A stretch of 64,000 nucleotides of DNA. Origin: JAWLEV01 sp041685915. GTDB lineage: Bacteria; Chloroflexota; Anaerolineae; UBA1429. Location: NCBI GenBank assembly GCA_041685915.1, contig JAWLEV010000003.1:1-64000 (forward strand), given 5' to 3'. The notes under the pieces are model-generated. The model had not been told where the DNA came from and did not search any database. It worked only from the letters and a program-made list of their open reading frames with translations. Shown piece after piece: positions 17,823-25,409 of the stretch. The position numbers and the translations under genes were made by a program. The stretch's first letter is position 1. Each line of letters opens with the position of its first letter.

Positions 17823-19231
17823 TGGCCTCAACATACGATATCGTTATCATCGGAGCCGGGCCGGGCGGGTATGTGGCTGCCATTCGGGGGGCCCAGCGGG
17901 GCGCGAAAGTAGCCCTTGTGGATAGAGAGGGTATAGGAGGCACCTGTCTGAACTATGGTTGTATTCCCACAAAAGCCTTGGTCCGCGATGCGGAACTTTA
18001 CCGTGATGCTACCTCGGGAGATTATTGTGTGGATGTGGAAGGCTCGTTCCACCTCGACTTTTCGCGGCTTATGGAACGCAAGCGCGAGGTTGTAGATACA
18101 CTCGTTGGTGGCGTGGAGAGGCTTCTGGGCAGCTACGGTGTAGATGTGTTTATAGGTCATGGACGCATCGAGCGTCCGGGGCTGGTTGAGGTACATGGGG
18201 AGAAGAGTACACAGGAGTTGCCCTGCGACGCTATCATCATCGCCACGGGATCTATCCCTTCGCGGGCGCCCATTGCTGGCAACGGCTTGCCCGGCGTGGT
18301 TTCCTCGCGAGAGCTATTGGAGATCGATAGTTTACCCGAACGTCTGGTAATCGTGGGTGGCAGCGCTGTGGGTGTGGAATTCGCCTGCATCTTTCAGGCG
18401 TTGGGTACAAAAGTCACCCTGCTGGGACGGAAAAGTTTTGTCAAGGAAACAGAGCCCCAGATCAGCAGACGATTGCGGGCATACATGAAACGGCAAGGCA
18501 TGTCCGTTACTATCGGTCTCACGTTCAAGTCCGTGAAGCCCAATGATAAGGGATCTCTGCTTGTAGAATATGAACGCAATGGCAAAGACTTGTATGCTGA
18601 GGGGGATCTTGTTCTCCTGGCTACGGGACGTAGACCCAATACAGAAACGCTGGAACTGGAAAGGTTAGGGATCGAAATGGAGGGCTTGGCCATCAAAGTA
18701 GACGAATCACTGCGAACCAACGTGCCGGATATATATGCCATCGGCGATTGCACCGGCGGATATATGTTTGCCCATGTGGCTTCCTATGAGGCAGAGGTCG
18801 CTGTGGAGAACATTTTGGGAGAGAAGCGCAAGGCAGACTATCGCGTCGTGCCCACATGCATCTTTACCATGCCCGAGATCGCGGACGTAGGGATGACCGA
18901 AGCGGAAGCGAAAGAGGCTAGACTGACATATACCGTAACCCGTTTTCCCTTCCGGGCCAACGGGCGGGCGTTGGCCGTAGGCGAGACATATGGTCAGATC
19001 CGTATGCTTTGTGAGCAGACCCCCGAAGGAGAGGGAGGGAAGGTGCTTGGGGTGCATATCATTGGGCCTCGCGCGGGCGATCTGATAGCCGAAGCCGCTC
19101 TTGCCATGCGCCTCGGAGCCACGGCAGAGGAGATTGCCCAGACTATCCATGCTCACCCCACAATGCCAGAGGCGATGATGGAAGCCGCGATGGCCCATTC
19201 CCTGGGCGCCATTCACTATGAGCGAAGATAG
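17822..19231 (+). CDS. lpd: Dihydrolipoamide dehydrogenase
   Basis: A 469-residue pyridine nucleotide-disulfide oxidoreductase. It has an FAD-binding IIGAGPGGYVAAIRGAQ, the redox-active disulfide GGTCLNYGCIPTKAL (CxxxxC), an NAD-binding VIVGGSAVGVEFACIF, YAIGDCTGG for the second FAD segment, and a C-terminal HAHPTMPEA holding the catalytic His-Glu. These match Lpd rather than glutathione or mercuric reductase. No lipoate-dependent 2-oxoacid dehydrogenase E1 or E2 gene is nearby; its partner in this operon is the OsmC-like gene. A DUF503 gene follows 20 bases later. Confidence 0.88.
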   Translation: MASTYDIVIIGAGPGGYVAAIRGAQRGAKVALVDREGIGGTCLNYGCIPTKALVRDAELYRDATSGDYCVDVEGSFHLDFSRLMERKREVVDTLVGGVERLLGSYGVDVFIGHGRIERPGLVEVHGEKSTQELPCDAIIIATGSIPSRAPIAGNGLPGVVSSRELLEIDSLPERLVIVGGSAVGVEFACIFQALGTKVTLLGRKSFVKETEPQISRRLRAYMKRQGMSVTIGLTFKSVKPNDKGSLLVEYERNGKDLYAEGDLVLLATGRRPNTETLELERLGIEMEGLAIKVDESLRTNVPDIYAIGDCTGGYMFAHVASYEAEVAVENILGEKRKADYRVVPTCIFTMPEIADVGMTEAEAKEARLTYTVTRFPFRANGRALAVGETYGQIRMLCEQTPEGEGGKVLGVHIIGPRAGDLIAEAALAMRLGATAEEIAQTIHAHPTMPEAMMEAAMAHSLGAIHYERR

Positions 19232-19251
19232 ATAGGGGGCGAGGCTAGTAT

Positions 19252-19536
19252 ATGATCATCGGAGTATGTACGTTGGAGTTGCAGATCTATGGAAGCGCGT
19301 CGTTGAAGCAAAAGCGCCAGGTGGTGCAATCTGTGCTGGATAGAGTGCGCAATGAGTTCAACGTCTCTACGGCCGAGGTGGATCATCAGGATAGCTGGCA
19401 GCTTGCTACCTTGGCCTTTGCCTGTGTGGCCTCGGACGGGGGGTATGTACAGGGAATGCTGCAGCGCGTGGTGGATTTTGTGGATAGCAGGAGATTCAAC
19501 CTCGTTCTCCTGGATTATCGGATCGAACTTTTCTAG
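19252..19536 (+). CDS. DUF503 family protein (YlxP-like)
   Basis: A 94-residue small basic protein of the DUF503 family, often found near ribosome maturation genes such as rbfA and infB, here instead behind lpd. Recognised from the start IIGVCTLELQIYGSASLKQKR, read as the family's first beta strand plus the conserved SLKxKR, and from AEVDHQDSWQLATLAFACV. The start ATG comes directly after GTATATG, with GGGGGCGAGG further upstream. The molecular role is not established. Confidence 0.8.
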   Translation: MIIGVCTLELQIYGSASLKQKRQVVQSVLDRVRNEFNVSTAEVDHQDSWQLATLAFACVASDGGYVQGMLQRVVDFVDSRRFNLVLLDYRIELF

Positions 19537-19577
19537 ATCTACGGTGTCATGTTAGAGCGACGTAAAGGAGGAGATGC

Positions 19578-19865
19578 ATGGTGTTCAGAATCCTGGCCAT
19601 CGCGAGGGACTGCTCCATCCTGCTTTTGGGCATAGAGATATTTGTCGTATTGCTCTTGCCCATTCTTGCTCTCTGGTATACAACCCGCTGGTTGAGGAGT
19701 TTCATGCCCCAGATGATCCATACTCTGGAGGATGTGAAAGAAGAATGGTTTCACCTAGTCTCTCAGATCGATTCTGTCTTGGCTCGTATCAGAGCACCGG
19801 TTATCTGGATAGCGAGCAAGGGTGAAGGATTGAGAGTGTTTCTCTCACGGTTGAGGTCCACTTAG
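19578..19865 (+). CDS. Small membrane protein, hypothetical
   Basis: A 95-residue protein with one long N-terminal hydrophobic segment (about residues 12-38, LLLGIEIFVVLLLPILALWY) and an amphipathic remainder that may lie along the membrane. AAAGGAGGAG precedes the ATG. It is followed 17 bases later by another one-helix protein, so the pair may form a small membrane complex. No family was recognised; phage-holin-like or YtxH-linked proteins look similar in outline. Confidence 0.6.
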   Translation: MVFRILAIARDCSILLLGIEIFVVLLLPILALWYTTRWLRSFMPQMIHTLEDVKEEWFHLVSQIDSVLARIRAPVIWIASKGEGLRVFLSRLRST

Positions 19866-19882
19866 GAAAAAGGAGGCTGGCT

Positions 19883-20074
19883 TTGCAAAAGAGTAAAAAG
19901 TACATCGTGGAGGGCGCTGCACTGGGGGCTGTATTGGGGATCGTGGCAGGTTGGTTATACAGTCGCCGCATTGAAGAGACCGAAGACGAGGAAGTGGAAG
20001 AGATAGATACAAAGCGCGTGATGCGCCTCGTATGGTCGGGGCTGGGATTTGTAAGAGAGGTCGCCGAGTTGTAG
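19883..20074 (+). CDS. Small YtxH-like membrane protein, hypothetical
   Basis: A 63-residue protein starting at TTG, placed 7 bases after AAAAAGGAGG. It has a glycine-rich hydrophobic helix (GAALGAVLGIVAGWLY, residues 10-25) followed by an acidic stretch (ETEDEEVEEID), the outline of YtxH/gas-vesicle-like envelope proteins. It probably shares a transcript with the preceding membrane protein. Function unknown. Confidence 0.55.
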   Translation: MQKSKKYIVEGAALGAVLGIVAGWLYSRRIEETEDEEVEEIDTKRVMRLVWSGLGFVREVAEL

Positions 20075-20173
20075 TCCAGTTTTTAGAAGGATGGTAGAGG
20101 ATAGCTTACGCTCGTGCCGTTCCCGTTTACTACCAGTCGTATTCGTTAATCGTACCTTTTTTCACAAGGATAT

Positions 20174-20201
20174 TTGACATAGACATCGCTCCATGTATAA
20201 T
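20174..20201 (+). promoter_or_regulatory. Consensus sigma-70 promoter for nfnAB
   Basis: TTGACA (20174-20179), 16-base spacer, TATAAT (20196-20201): both hexamers match consensus perfectly. It sits 50 bases upstream of the GTG start of nfnA and is the best promoter seen in the window, implying high expression of the transhydrogenase. Confidence 0.8.
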
Positions 20202-20251
20202 CTCACGCTGGTGCGTGATTTTCCAAGATTCGTTTATTAGGAGGCGTTTTC

Positions 20252-21094
20252 GTGTATCGCATTTTGCAAAAAGAGGTCCTGACGCCTGTGGCAAAGCTGT
20301 ACGCTATAGAGGCGCCAGAGATCGCCCAGAAGGCGCAGGCTGGACACTTTGTCATTTTGCGCGTGGATGAACCGGGGGAGCGCATCCCCCTCACGATTGC
20401 GGACTATGATCGCGAAAAGGGCACAGTGACCATCGTCGTCCAGGAGGTGGGCAAGACGACCAAGTTGTTGGGCACGCTAGAGGAGGGGGAGAGCCTGGCC
20501 AGCTTTACTGGCCCCCTAGGCATCCCCACAGAGGTGGAGAATTATGGCACGGTTCTCGTCGTCGGGGGCGGATTGGGCATCGCGCCCATCTATCCTATTT
20601 GTCGCTCGTTACGCGAGGAGGGAAATACCGTCATCGGCATCATCGGCGCGCGGAGCGGCGATCTTCTCTTCTGGGAAGAGGAGTTGAGCAGTGTGACGGA
20701 CGAACTGATCGTCTGTACTGACGACGGAAGCTATGGGCGAGAGGCGTTGGTGACCGTGCCTATGAAGGAACTTATGGAGTCCGACAGGGAGATCGACCGC
20801 GTCTGGGCCATTGGTCCGGCGATCATGATGAAGTTTGCAGCCCTTACCACACAACCGTATGGCGTCAAGACGATCGTGAGCCTGAACTCTATCATGGTCG
20901 ATGGCACGGGGATGTGTGGTTCCTGTCGCGTATCCGTTGGGGGACGGACGCGCTTTGCTTGTGTGGATGGTCCCGAGTTCGATGGGCATGAGGTGGACTG
21001 GGATCTGCTTCTGAGTCGTCAGCGGATATATACGGACATGGAAAAGATAGCATTGGAACAGTACGAACACGAACTGGCTAACGTGCAGACGTAG
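20252..21094 (+). CDS. nfnA: NADH-dependent ferredoxin:NADP+ oxidoreductase, small subunit (NfnA/SudB type)
   Basis: A 280-residue flavoprotein of the ferredoxin-NADP reductase/PyrK type. The N-terminal barrel binds FAD (HFVILRVDEPGERIPLT), the NAD site is VVGGGLGIAPIYPICRSL, and the C-terminal MVDGTGMCGSCRVSVGG with a later FACVDGPEFDGH gives the [2Fe-2S] cysteines. With the next gene it forms NfnAB, which couples NADH, NADPH and ferredoxin by flavin-based electron bifurcation. AGGAGG precedes the GTG start. A SudAB sulfide dehydrogenase/glutamate synthase-like role is the classical alternative annotation. Confidence 0.85.
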   Translation: MYRILQKEVLTPVAKLYAIEAPEIAQKAQAGHFVILRVDEPGERIPLTIADYDREKGTVTIVVQEVGKTTKLLGTLEEGESLASFTGPLGIPTEVENYGTVLVVGGGLGIAPIYPICRSLREEGNTVIGIIGARSGDLLFWEEELSSVTDELIVCTDDGSYGREALVTVPMKELMESDREIDRVWAIGPAIMMKFAALTTQPYGVKTIVSLNSIMVDGTGMCGSCRVSVGGRTRFACVDGPEFDGHEVDWDLLLSRQRIYTDMEKIALEQYEHELANVQT

Positions 21095-21109
21095 GAGATG
21101 ACATAAAGT

Positions 21110-22543
21110 ATGGCAAAAGCCAACAAAAGAAGGATCCCGCGACAGGAGATGCCCAAGCAGGATCCAGAAGAGAGGATAAATAACTTTGACGAAGTACCCC
21201 TTGGTTTCACCATGGATCTGGCCGCCATCGAGGCCAATCGCTGCATTCAGTGCAAGCGCCCGGCCTGTGTTACAGGCTGCCCTGTGCAGGTGCGAATTCC
21301 CGAGTTTGTCAAGGCGCTGCGCGAGGGAGAGATGGAGGAGGCCGCTGACATCCTAAAGGATACCAACAGTCTCCCCGCCGTCTGCGGCCGTGTTTGTCCC
21401 CAGGAAACCCAGTGTGAGGAAAAGTGCGTATTGGGTCGGCGGGGTGAACCGGTAGCCATCGGGCGACTGGAACGCTTTGTGGCCGACTGGGAGCGGGAGC
21501 ATGTTGAGAGCGATAAAGGTGTACCGCGAGAGAGGAACGGCAAGCGGGTGGCTGTCATCGGTTCTGGCCCGGCAGGGCTTACTGCTGGGGGCGACCTGGC
21601 CAAGCGAGGCTACGATGTGGACATCCTCGAGTCCTTGCACAAGCCGGGAGGAGTTCTGGTGTATGGAATTCCTGAGTTCAGATTACCAAAGGATATCGTG
21701 GCCGCCGAGATCGACTATGTGAAAAGCCTAGGCGTTGACATAAAGACAGACACGGTAGTGGGCAAATTATACACGTTGGATGAGCTTCTGGAAGAGTACG
21801 AGGCCATCTTTTTGGCCACGGGAGCCGGCCTTCCCATCATGATACATATGCCCGGAGAAAACTATAATGGGGTTTACTCGGCCAACGAGTTGCTCACGCG
21901 CACCAATCTGATGAAGGGGTACCTCTTTCCCGAGTGGGACACGCCGGTCAAGGTGGGGGGCAAAGTGGCCGTCATTGGCGCGGGCAACGTGGCTATGGAC
22001 TCTGCCCGATGTTCCCTGCGTCTGGGCGCCGAGGAAGTACATATCGTCTATCGACGTTCGCGCAGCGAGGCACCGGCCCGTGAAGAGGAAATAGAAAATG
22101 CCGAAGCTGAGGGTATTCTTTTTGACTTTTTAACCAACCCCATCGAGATATATGGCGATGAGGATGGATGGGTGACGGGGATGCGTTGTGTCCGTATGGA
22201 GTTGGGCGAGCCCGACGAGAGTGGGCGGCCGCGTCCTATTCCCATCGAGGGTTCCGAGTTCGATATGGAGGTCGATACCGTGGTAATGGCCATAGGCACA
22301 CGTCCCAATCCCTTGGTCTTTACCGATGCAAAAGGTTTGGAGCGTACTCGCTGGGGCACGGTTGTCGCGGACGAGGAGACCGGTCGCACCAAGGTGGAGC
22401 GGGTCTGGGCCGGCGGTGATATCGTGACGGGAGCGGCCACGGTAATAAGTGCCATGGGTGCAGGTCGTGTGGCCGCAGAGGATATACACCGATACCTTCG
22501 GAATGGAGCGGAAGGGCCGTGGTGGCCCAAGGAAAAAGAGTAA
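21110..22543 (+). CDS. nfnB: NADH-dependent ferredoxin:NADP+ oxidoreductase, large subunit (NfnB/GltA type)
   Basis: A 477-residue glutamate-synthase-small-subunit homologue. N-terminal cysteine sets CIQCKRPACVTGCPV and CGRVCPQETQCEEKCV bind two [4Fe-4S] clusters. FAD-binding VIGSGPAGLTAGGDLAKRG and NADP-binding VIGAGNVAMDSARCSLRLG follow. No large GltS subunit is present, which together with the paired small subunit favours Nfn over glutamate synthase. It supplies NADPH from NADH plus reduced ferredoxin, suitable for a fermenter making ferredoxin with Por and AOR. Confidence 0.87.
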   Translation: MAKANKRRIPRQEMPKQDPEERINNFDEVPLGFTMDLAAIEANRCIQCKRPACVTGCPVQVRIPEFVKALREGEMEEAADILKDTNSLPAVCGRVCPQETQCEEKCVLGRRGEPVAIGRLERFVADWEREHVESDKGVPRERNGKRVAVIGSGPAGLTAGGDLAKRGYDVDILESLHKPGGVLVYGIPEFRLPKDIVAAEIDYVKSLGVDIKTDTVVGKLYTLDELLEEYEAIFLATGAGLPIMIHMPGENYNGVYSANELLTRTNLMKGYLFPEWDTPVKVGGKVAVIGAGNVAMDSARCSLRLGAEEVHIVYRRSRSEAPAREEEIENAEAEGILFDFLTNPIEIYGDEDGWVTGMRCVRMELGEPDESGRPRPIPIEGSEFDMEVDTVVMAIGTRPNPLVFTDAKGLERTRWGTVVADEETGRTKVERVWAGGDIVTGAATVISAMGAGRVAAEDIHRYLRNGAEGPWWPKEKE

Positions 22544-22550
22544 GGGGCGG

Positions 22551-22575
22551 GGGCGGCCATCATGGCCGCCCTTTT
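22551..22575 (+). terminator. Rho-independent terminator after nfnAB
   Basis: GGGCGGCC / GGCCGCCC stem with a 5-base ATCAT loop, followed by TTTT, 7 bases after the nfnB stop. Confidence 0.85.
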
Positions 22576-22600
22576 GCATAGGCTAGATAGGGGCTATAAT
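22574..22600 (+). promoter_or_regulatory. Candidate promoter for the ThuA-like gene
   Basis: TTGCAT (22574-22579), a short 15-base spacer, TATAAT (22595-22600), directly behind the nfnAB terminator and 37 bases before the ATG. Confidence 0.4.
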
Positions 22601-22637
22601 GTCCGCGGGTGTTTGAAAGCAGGAGGGGGCAAAGATC

Positions 22638-23384
22638 ATGACAGAGAAGATCCGCGTCACGGTGTGGAACGAGTATCGCCATGAGCAGACGCACGAGGAA
22701 GTGAGAGAGGTTTATCCCGAGGGTATCCATGGGCAGATCGCCGCTTTCCTCGGGGCACAAAAAGATATCGAGACACGAACGGCCATTCTGGATGAACCGG
22801 AGCATGGCCTGATGGAGGAGGTTCTGAACAATACGGACGTGCTGACGTGGTGGGGGCACATGGCCCATGGGGAAGTTGAGGACGAGATCGTGGACCGCGT
22901 GCAAAAGCGGGTGCTTGATGGCATGGGATTGATCGTCCTCCACTCGGCCCATTTCTCCAAGATATTCAAGCGCTTGATGGGTACCAACTGTAGCCTCAAG
23001 TGGCGAGAGGTAGGGGAACGGGAGAGGATGTGGGTGGTGGATTCGGCGCATCCTATCGTTCAGGGTGTGGGTGAATATTTTGAGATTCCTCATGTGGAAA
23101 TGTACGGCGAGTTCTTTGATATCCCACAGCCGGACGCTCTGGTCTTTATCAGTTGGTTCCAGGGAGGCGAGGTGTTTCGCAGTGGAGCCGCCTATCATCG
23201 CGGTAAGGGCAAGGTATTCTATTTCCGTCCTGGGCATGAGACGCTGCCCATCTACTATCAAGAAGAGGTGCAGCGGGTTATGATCAATGCTGTCCGCTGG
23301 GCGGCGCCTGTAGATGGACCCTATACGGACCTCAGCGACTGCCAGCAGTACGAGCCCCTGGAAGAGTTTCAGGTAGAGGCATGA
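22638..23384 (+). CDS. ThuA-like trehalose utilisation family protein
   Basis: A 248-residue class I amidotransferase-like fold without the catalytic Cys triad, as in ThuA (PF06283). Recognisable segments: VTVWNEYRHEQ, YPEGIHGQIAAFLG, TWWGHMAHGEV, LIVLHSAHFSKIFKRLMG, and the FRPGHETLPIYY ending. ThuA of rhizobia takes part in trehalose or disaccharide conversion; many homologues have unknown substrates. It stands alone between terminators, so context adds little beyond general sugar metabolism. Confidence 0.85.
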   Translation: MTEKIRVTVWNEYRHEQTHEEVREVYPEGIHGQIAAFLGAQKDIETRTAILDEPEHGLMEEVLNNTDVLTWWGHMAHGEVEDEIVDRVQKRVLDGMGLIVLHSAHFSKIFKRLMGTNCSLKWREVGERERMWVVDSAHPIVQGVGEYFEIPHVEMYGEFFDIPQPDALVFISWFQGGEVFRSGAAYHRGKGKVFYFRPGHETLPIYYQEEVQRVMINAVRWAAPVDGPYTDLSDCQQYEPLEEFQVEA

Positions 23385-23422
23385 GTTAGCGGCTCACTTT
23401 AACAAGGAAAGGTTCAGGACAA

Positions 23423-23453
23423 TCAAGGGCACACCGTTTCGGTGCGCCCTTGA
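23423..23453. terminator. Hairpin between convergent thuA-like and bshA genes
   Basis: Fourteen-base arms (23423-23436, 23440-23453) with one A-C mismatch and a TTT loop. No long T-run on either side, but its position between two convergent 3' ends suggests a bidirectional terminator. Confidence 0.55.
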
Positions 23454-23485
23454 TCTGGGTGTTCAGGATAGCCTGACGCCCCGGG

Positions 23486-24625
23486 CTATTTCCCGCTATT
23501 TGGCGTTGGGTTTTTCAGAAGACGCTCATACAGGGCTTCATACTGGGGAATGATGTCGTGGTAGTCGAACAGCTCTGATGCCCGTTTGCGGGCCGCTTCA
23601 CAAAACTTTTCATATAGGGCGTGATCCGTGAGCAACGTGATGGCATCCTCGGCCATGGCCTTTGTGTCCCCCACGCCCTCCAGGAACCCTGTCTCGCCAT
23701 GCCGCACTACCTCACGCAGTCCTCCAACATCGCTGGCGATGACGGGTACACCGCTGGCCATGGCTTCCAGGGCTGCCAGACCGAATCCCTCCAGTTGACT
23801 TGGTAACAAGAACAGATCGGCTGTCCTCAAGAGGGACTCTACCTCTTCGGTCACGCCCGTAAAACGCACCCGATCGGAGATGCCCAGTTCCAGGGCTTTT
23901 TGCAGCGCATGGCAGGTGTCGGGGCCGTCGCCGACCATGATCAACCGGGCATCCACCTCCTCGGCCACGTACGAAAAAATCTCGATCACGTCGACCACCC
24001 GCTTGACTGCACGAAAGTTGGAGATATGCATAAGCGTACGCTGTCCGGGCGAGTCCCTGGGGGGAACGCACGAGGGAGGATGAGCCTGATGCCTATCGAG
24101 ATCCACGAAATTGTAGATGACCTCTATTTCCTTTTCCACCTGAAACTGGCGATACGCCTCTTCTTTGAGAAAATGGGATACGGTAGTGACAGCATCCGAT
24201 TGCTTCAGGGCAAGTCTCGTCACGGGGAGAAAGGCGGGATGGCTGCCCACTTCTGTCACGTCGGTGCCATGAAGGGTGGTCACCACCTTGAGATCTAGCT
24301 CCGAGGCGATCTGTTTCACCAACAGGGCGGCCGGTGCAAAGGGGAGGGCGTAATGGGCGTGCAAGAGTTGTAGATCTTTCATGCGGGCCACGGTGACCAT
24401 CTTGGATGCCAGTGCCAGGGTATGGGGGAAATTTTGAAGTAAGGGATATTCCACCACTTCCACCTCGTGGAAACTGACGCCGGCTGGCGGGTGCGAAAGA
24501 CGCAGGGGCGCTGCGTAGCTGATAAAGGCTACCTCATGTCCCCTTTCGGCCAAGTGCTTGCCTAACTCTGTGGCCACGACGCCACTGCCACCATGTGTCG
24601 GATAACAGATGATACCTATACGCAT
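23486..24625 (-). CDS. bshA: N-acetyl-alpha-D-glucosaminyl L-malate synthase (bacillithiol step 1)
   Basis: A GT4 retaining glycosyltransferase, 379 residues, joining GlcNAc from UDP-GlcNAc to L-malate. N-terminal CYPTHGGSGVVATELGKHLA and FHEVEVVEYPL, LHAHYALPFAPAALL, TLHGTDVTEVG and the sugar-nucleotide-binding LLPSQLEGFGLAALEAMA are as in BshA. It is the last gene of the five-gene operon, 67 bases after bshB1. Presence with bshB1 and bshC makes this assignment much safer than for an isolated GT4 protein. Confidence 0.92.
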   Translation of the reverse strand: MRIGIICYPTHGGSGVVATELGKHLAERGHEVAFISYAAPLRLSHPPAGVSFHEVEVVEYPLLQNFPHTLALASKMVTVARMKDLQLLHAHYALPFAPAALLVKQIASELDLKVVTTLHGTDVTEVGSHPAFLPVTRLALKQSDAVTTVSHFLKEEAYRQFQVEKEIEVIYNFVDLDRHQAHPPSCVPPRDSPGQRTLMHISNFRAVKRVVDVIEIFSYVAEEVDARLIMVGDGPDTCHALQKALELGISDRVRFTGVTEEVESLLRTADLFLLPSQLEGFGLAALEAMASGVPVIASDVGGLREVVRHGETGFLEGVGDTKAMAEDAITLLTDHALYEKFCEAARKRASELFDYHDIIPQYEALYERLLKNPTPNSGK

Positions 24626-24692
24626 CTTTTCTCCCTACTTTGACTACAAAGTCAGATCTACTGAAAATCCCATAATGGAAGTAGCCGGGATA

Positions 24693-25409
24693 TTAAAAAG
24701 AAGAGAACTCCATCCCCAGGGGATCGGTGACTTCCAGAGTCCCTCGAATTAGAAAGCCTTCGCCATATTTCTTTCCGATCAAAGATCCATAGTACGCCAT
24801 GCGGTGTCTGAGGGACCAGTTATACTCACGAGAGGTCAGCCGGGTTTGCTTGTAGAAATTATCCTCTGGCTTGAACTGTGTAGAATAGGCATATATGGCT
24901 TGCATCTTTTGCTCATACTGTTCGCTGATGTCCACAATGAAAGTGGGCTCGAATTCGTGCCAGGCCATATAATAGGCGAGACGCTTGGGACGAAAACTCT
25001 CTTGTCCTGTTCTGTATCGTGTGAGTCCGGCAAGAAAAATCCCCTCATAAACCAGCGTGCTCGTATGGTAGTGATCGGGATGTCTATCCTCGTGGTAGGG
25101 AAGAAAGATAAATCCCGGTCGGTACTTGCGTATCACACGAGCCACTCGGCGCTTACCCTCTTTACCGGTACGTATATGCCCGTCCTCCAGTTCCAGATTC
25201 TCACGCGCCTCGCCGCCTATGATTTGCAGGGCCTTTGCTGCCTCCTGCCGGCGCGTTTCCACGGTTCCCCGGGTAGCCAGTTCCCCCTCTGTCATATCCA
25301 CCAACACGACAGAGTACCCCCTGGAGACCAGTTTGATCAGGGTACCGCCACATCCCAGCTCGATGTCGTCGGGATGGGCGCCAAAGGCCATAACATCGAC
25401 GTCAGACAT
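24693..25409 (-). CDS. bshB1: N-acetylglucosaminyl-malate deacetylase (bacillithiol step 2)
   Basis: Zinc-dependent LmbE/PIG-L family deacetylase, 238 residues. FGAHPDDIELGCGG supplies the metal-binding HxDD, and HEDRHPDH the third His. VETRRQEAAKALQIIG is also typical of BshB1. It removes the acetyl group from GlcNAc-malate to give GlcN-malate. Its ATG lies inside the end of bshC (8-base overlap). Confidence 0.92.
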   Translation of the reverse strand: MSDVDVMAFGAHPDDIELGCGGTLIKLVSRGYSVVLVDMTEGELATRGTVETRRQEAAKALQIIGGEARENLELEDGHIRTGKEGKRRVARVIRKYRPGFIFLPYHEDRHPDHYHTSTLVYEGIFLAGLTRYRTGQESFRPKRLAYYMAWHEFEPTFIVDISEQYEQKMQAIYAYSTQFKPEDNFYKQTRLTSREYNWSLRHRMAYYGSLIGKKYGEGFLIRGTLEVTDPLGMEFSSF

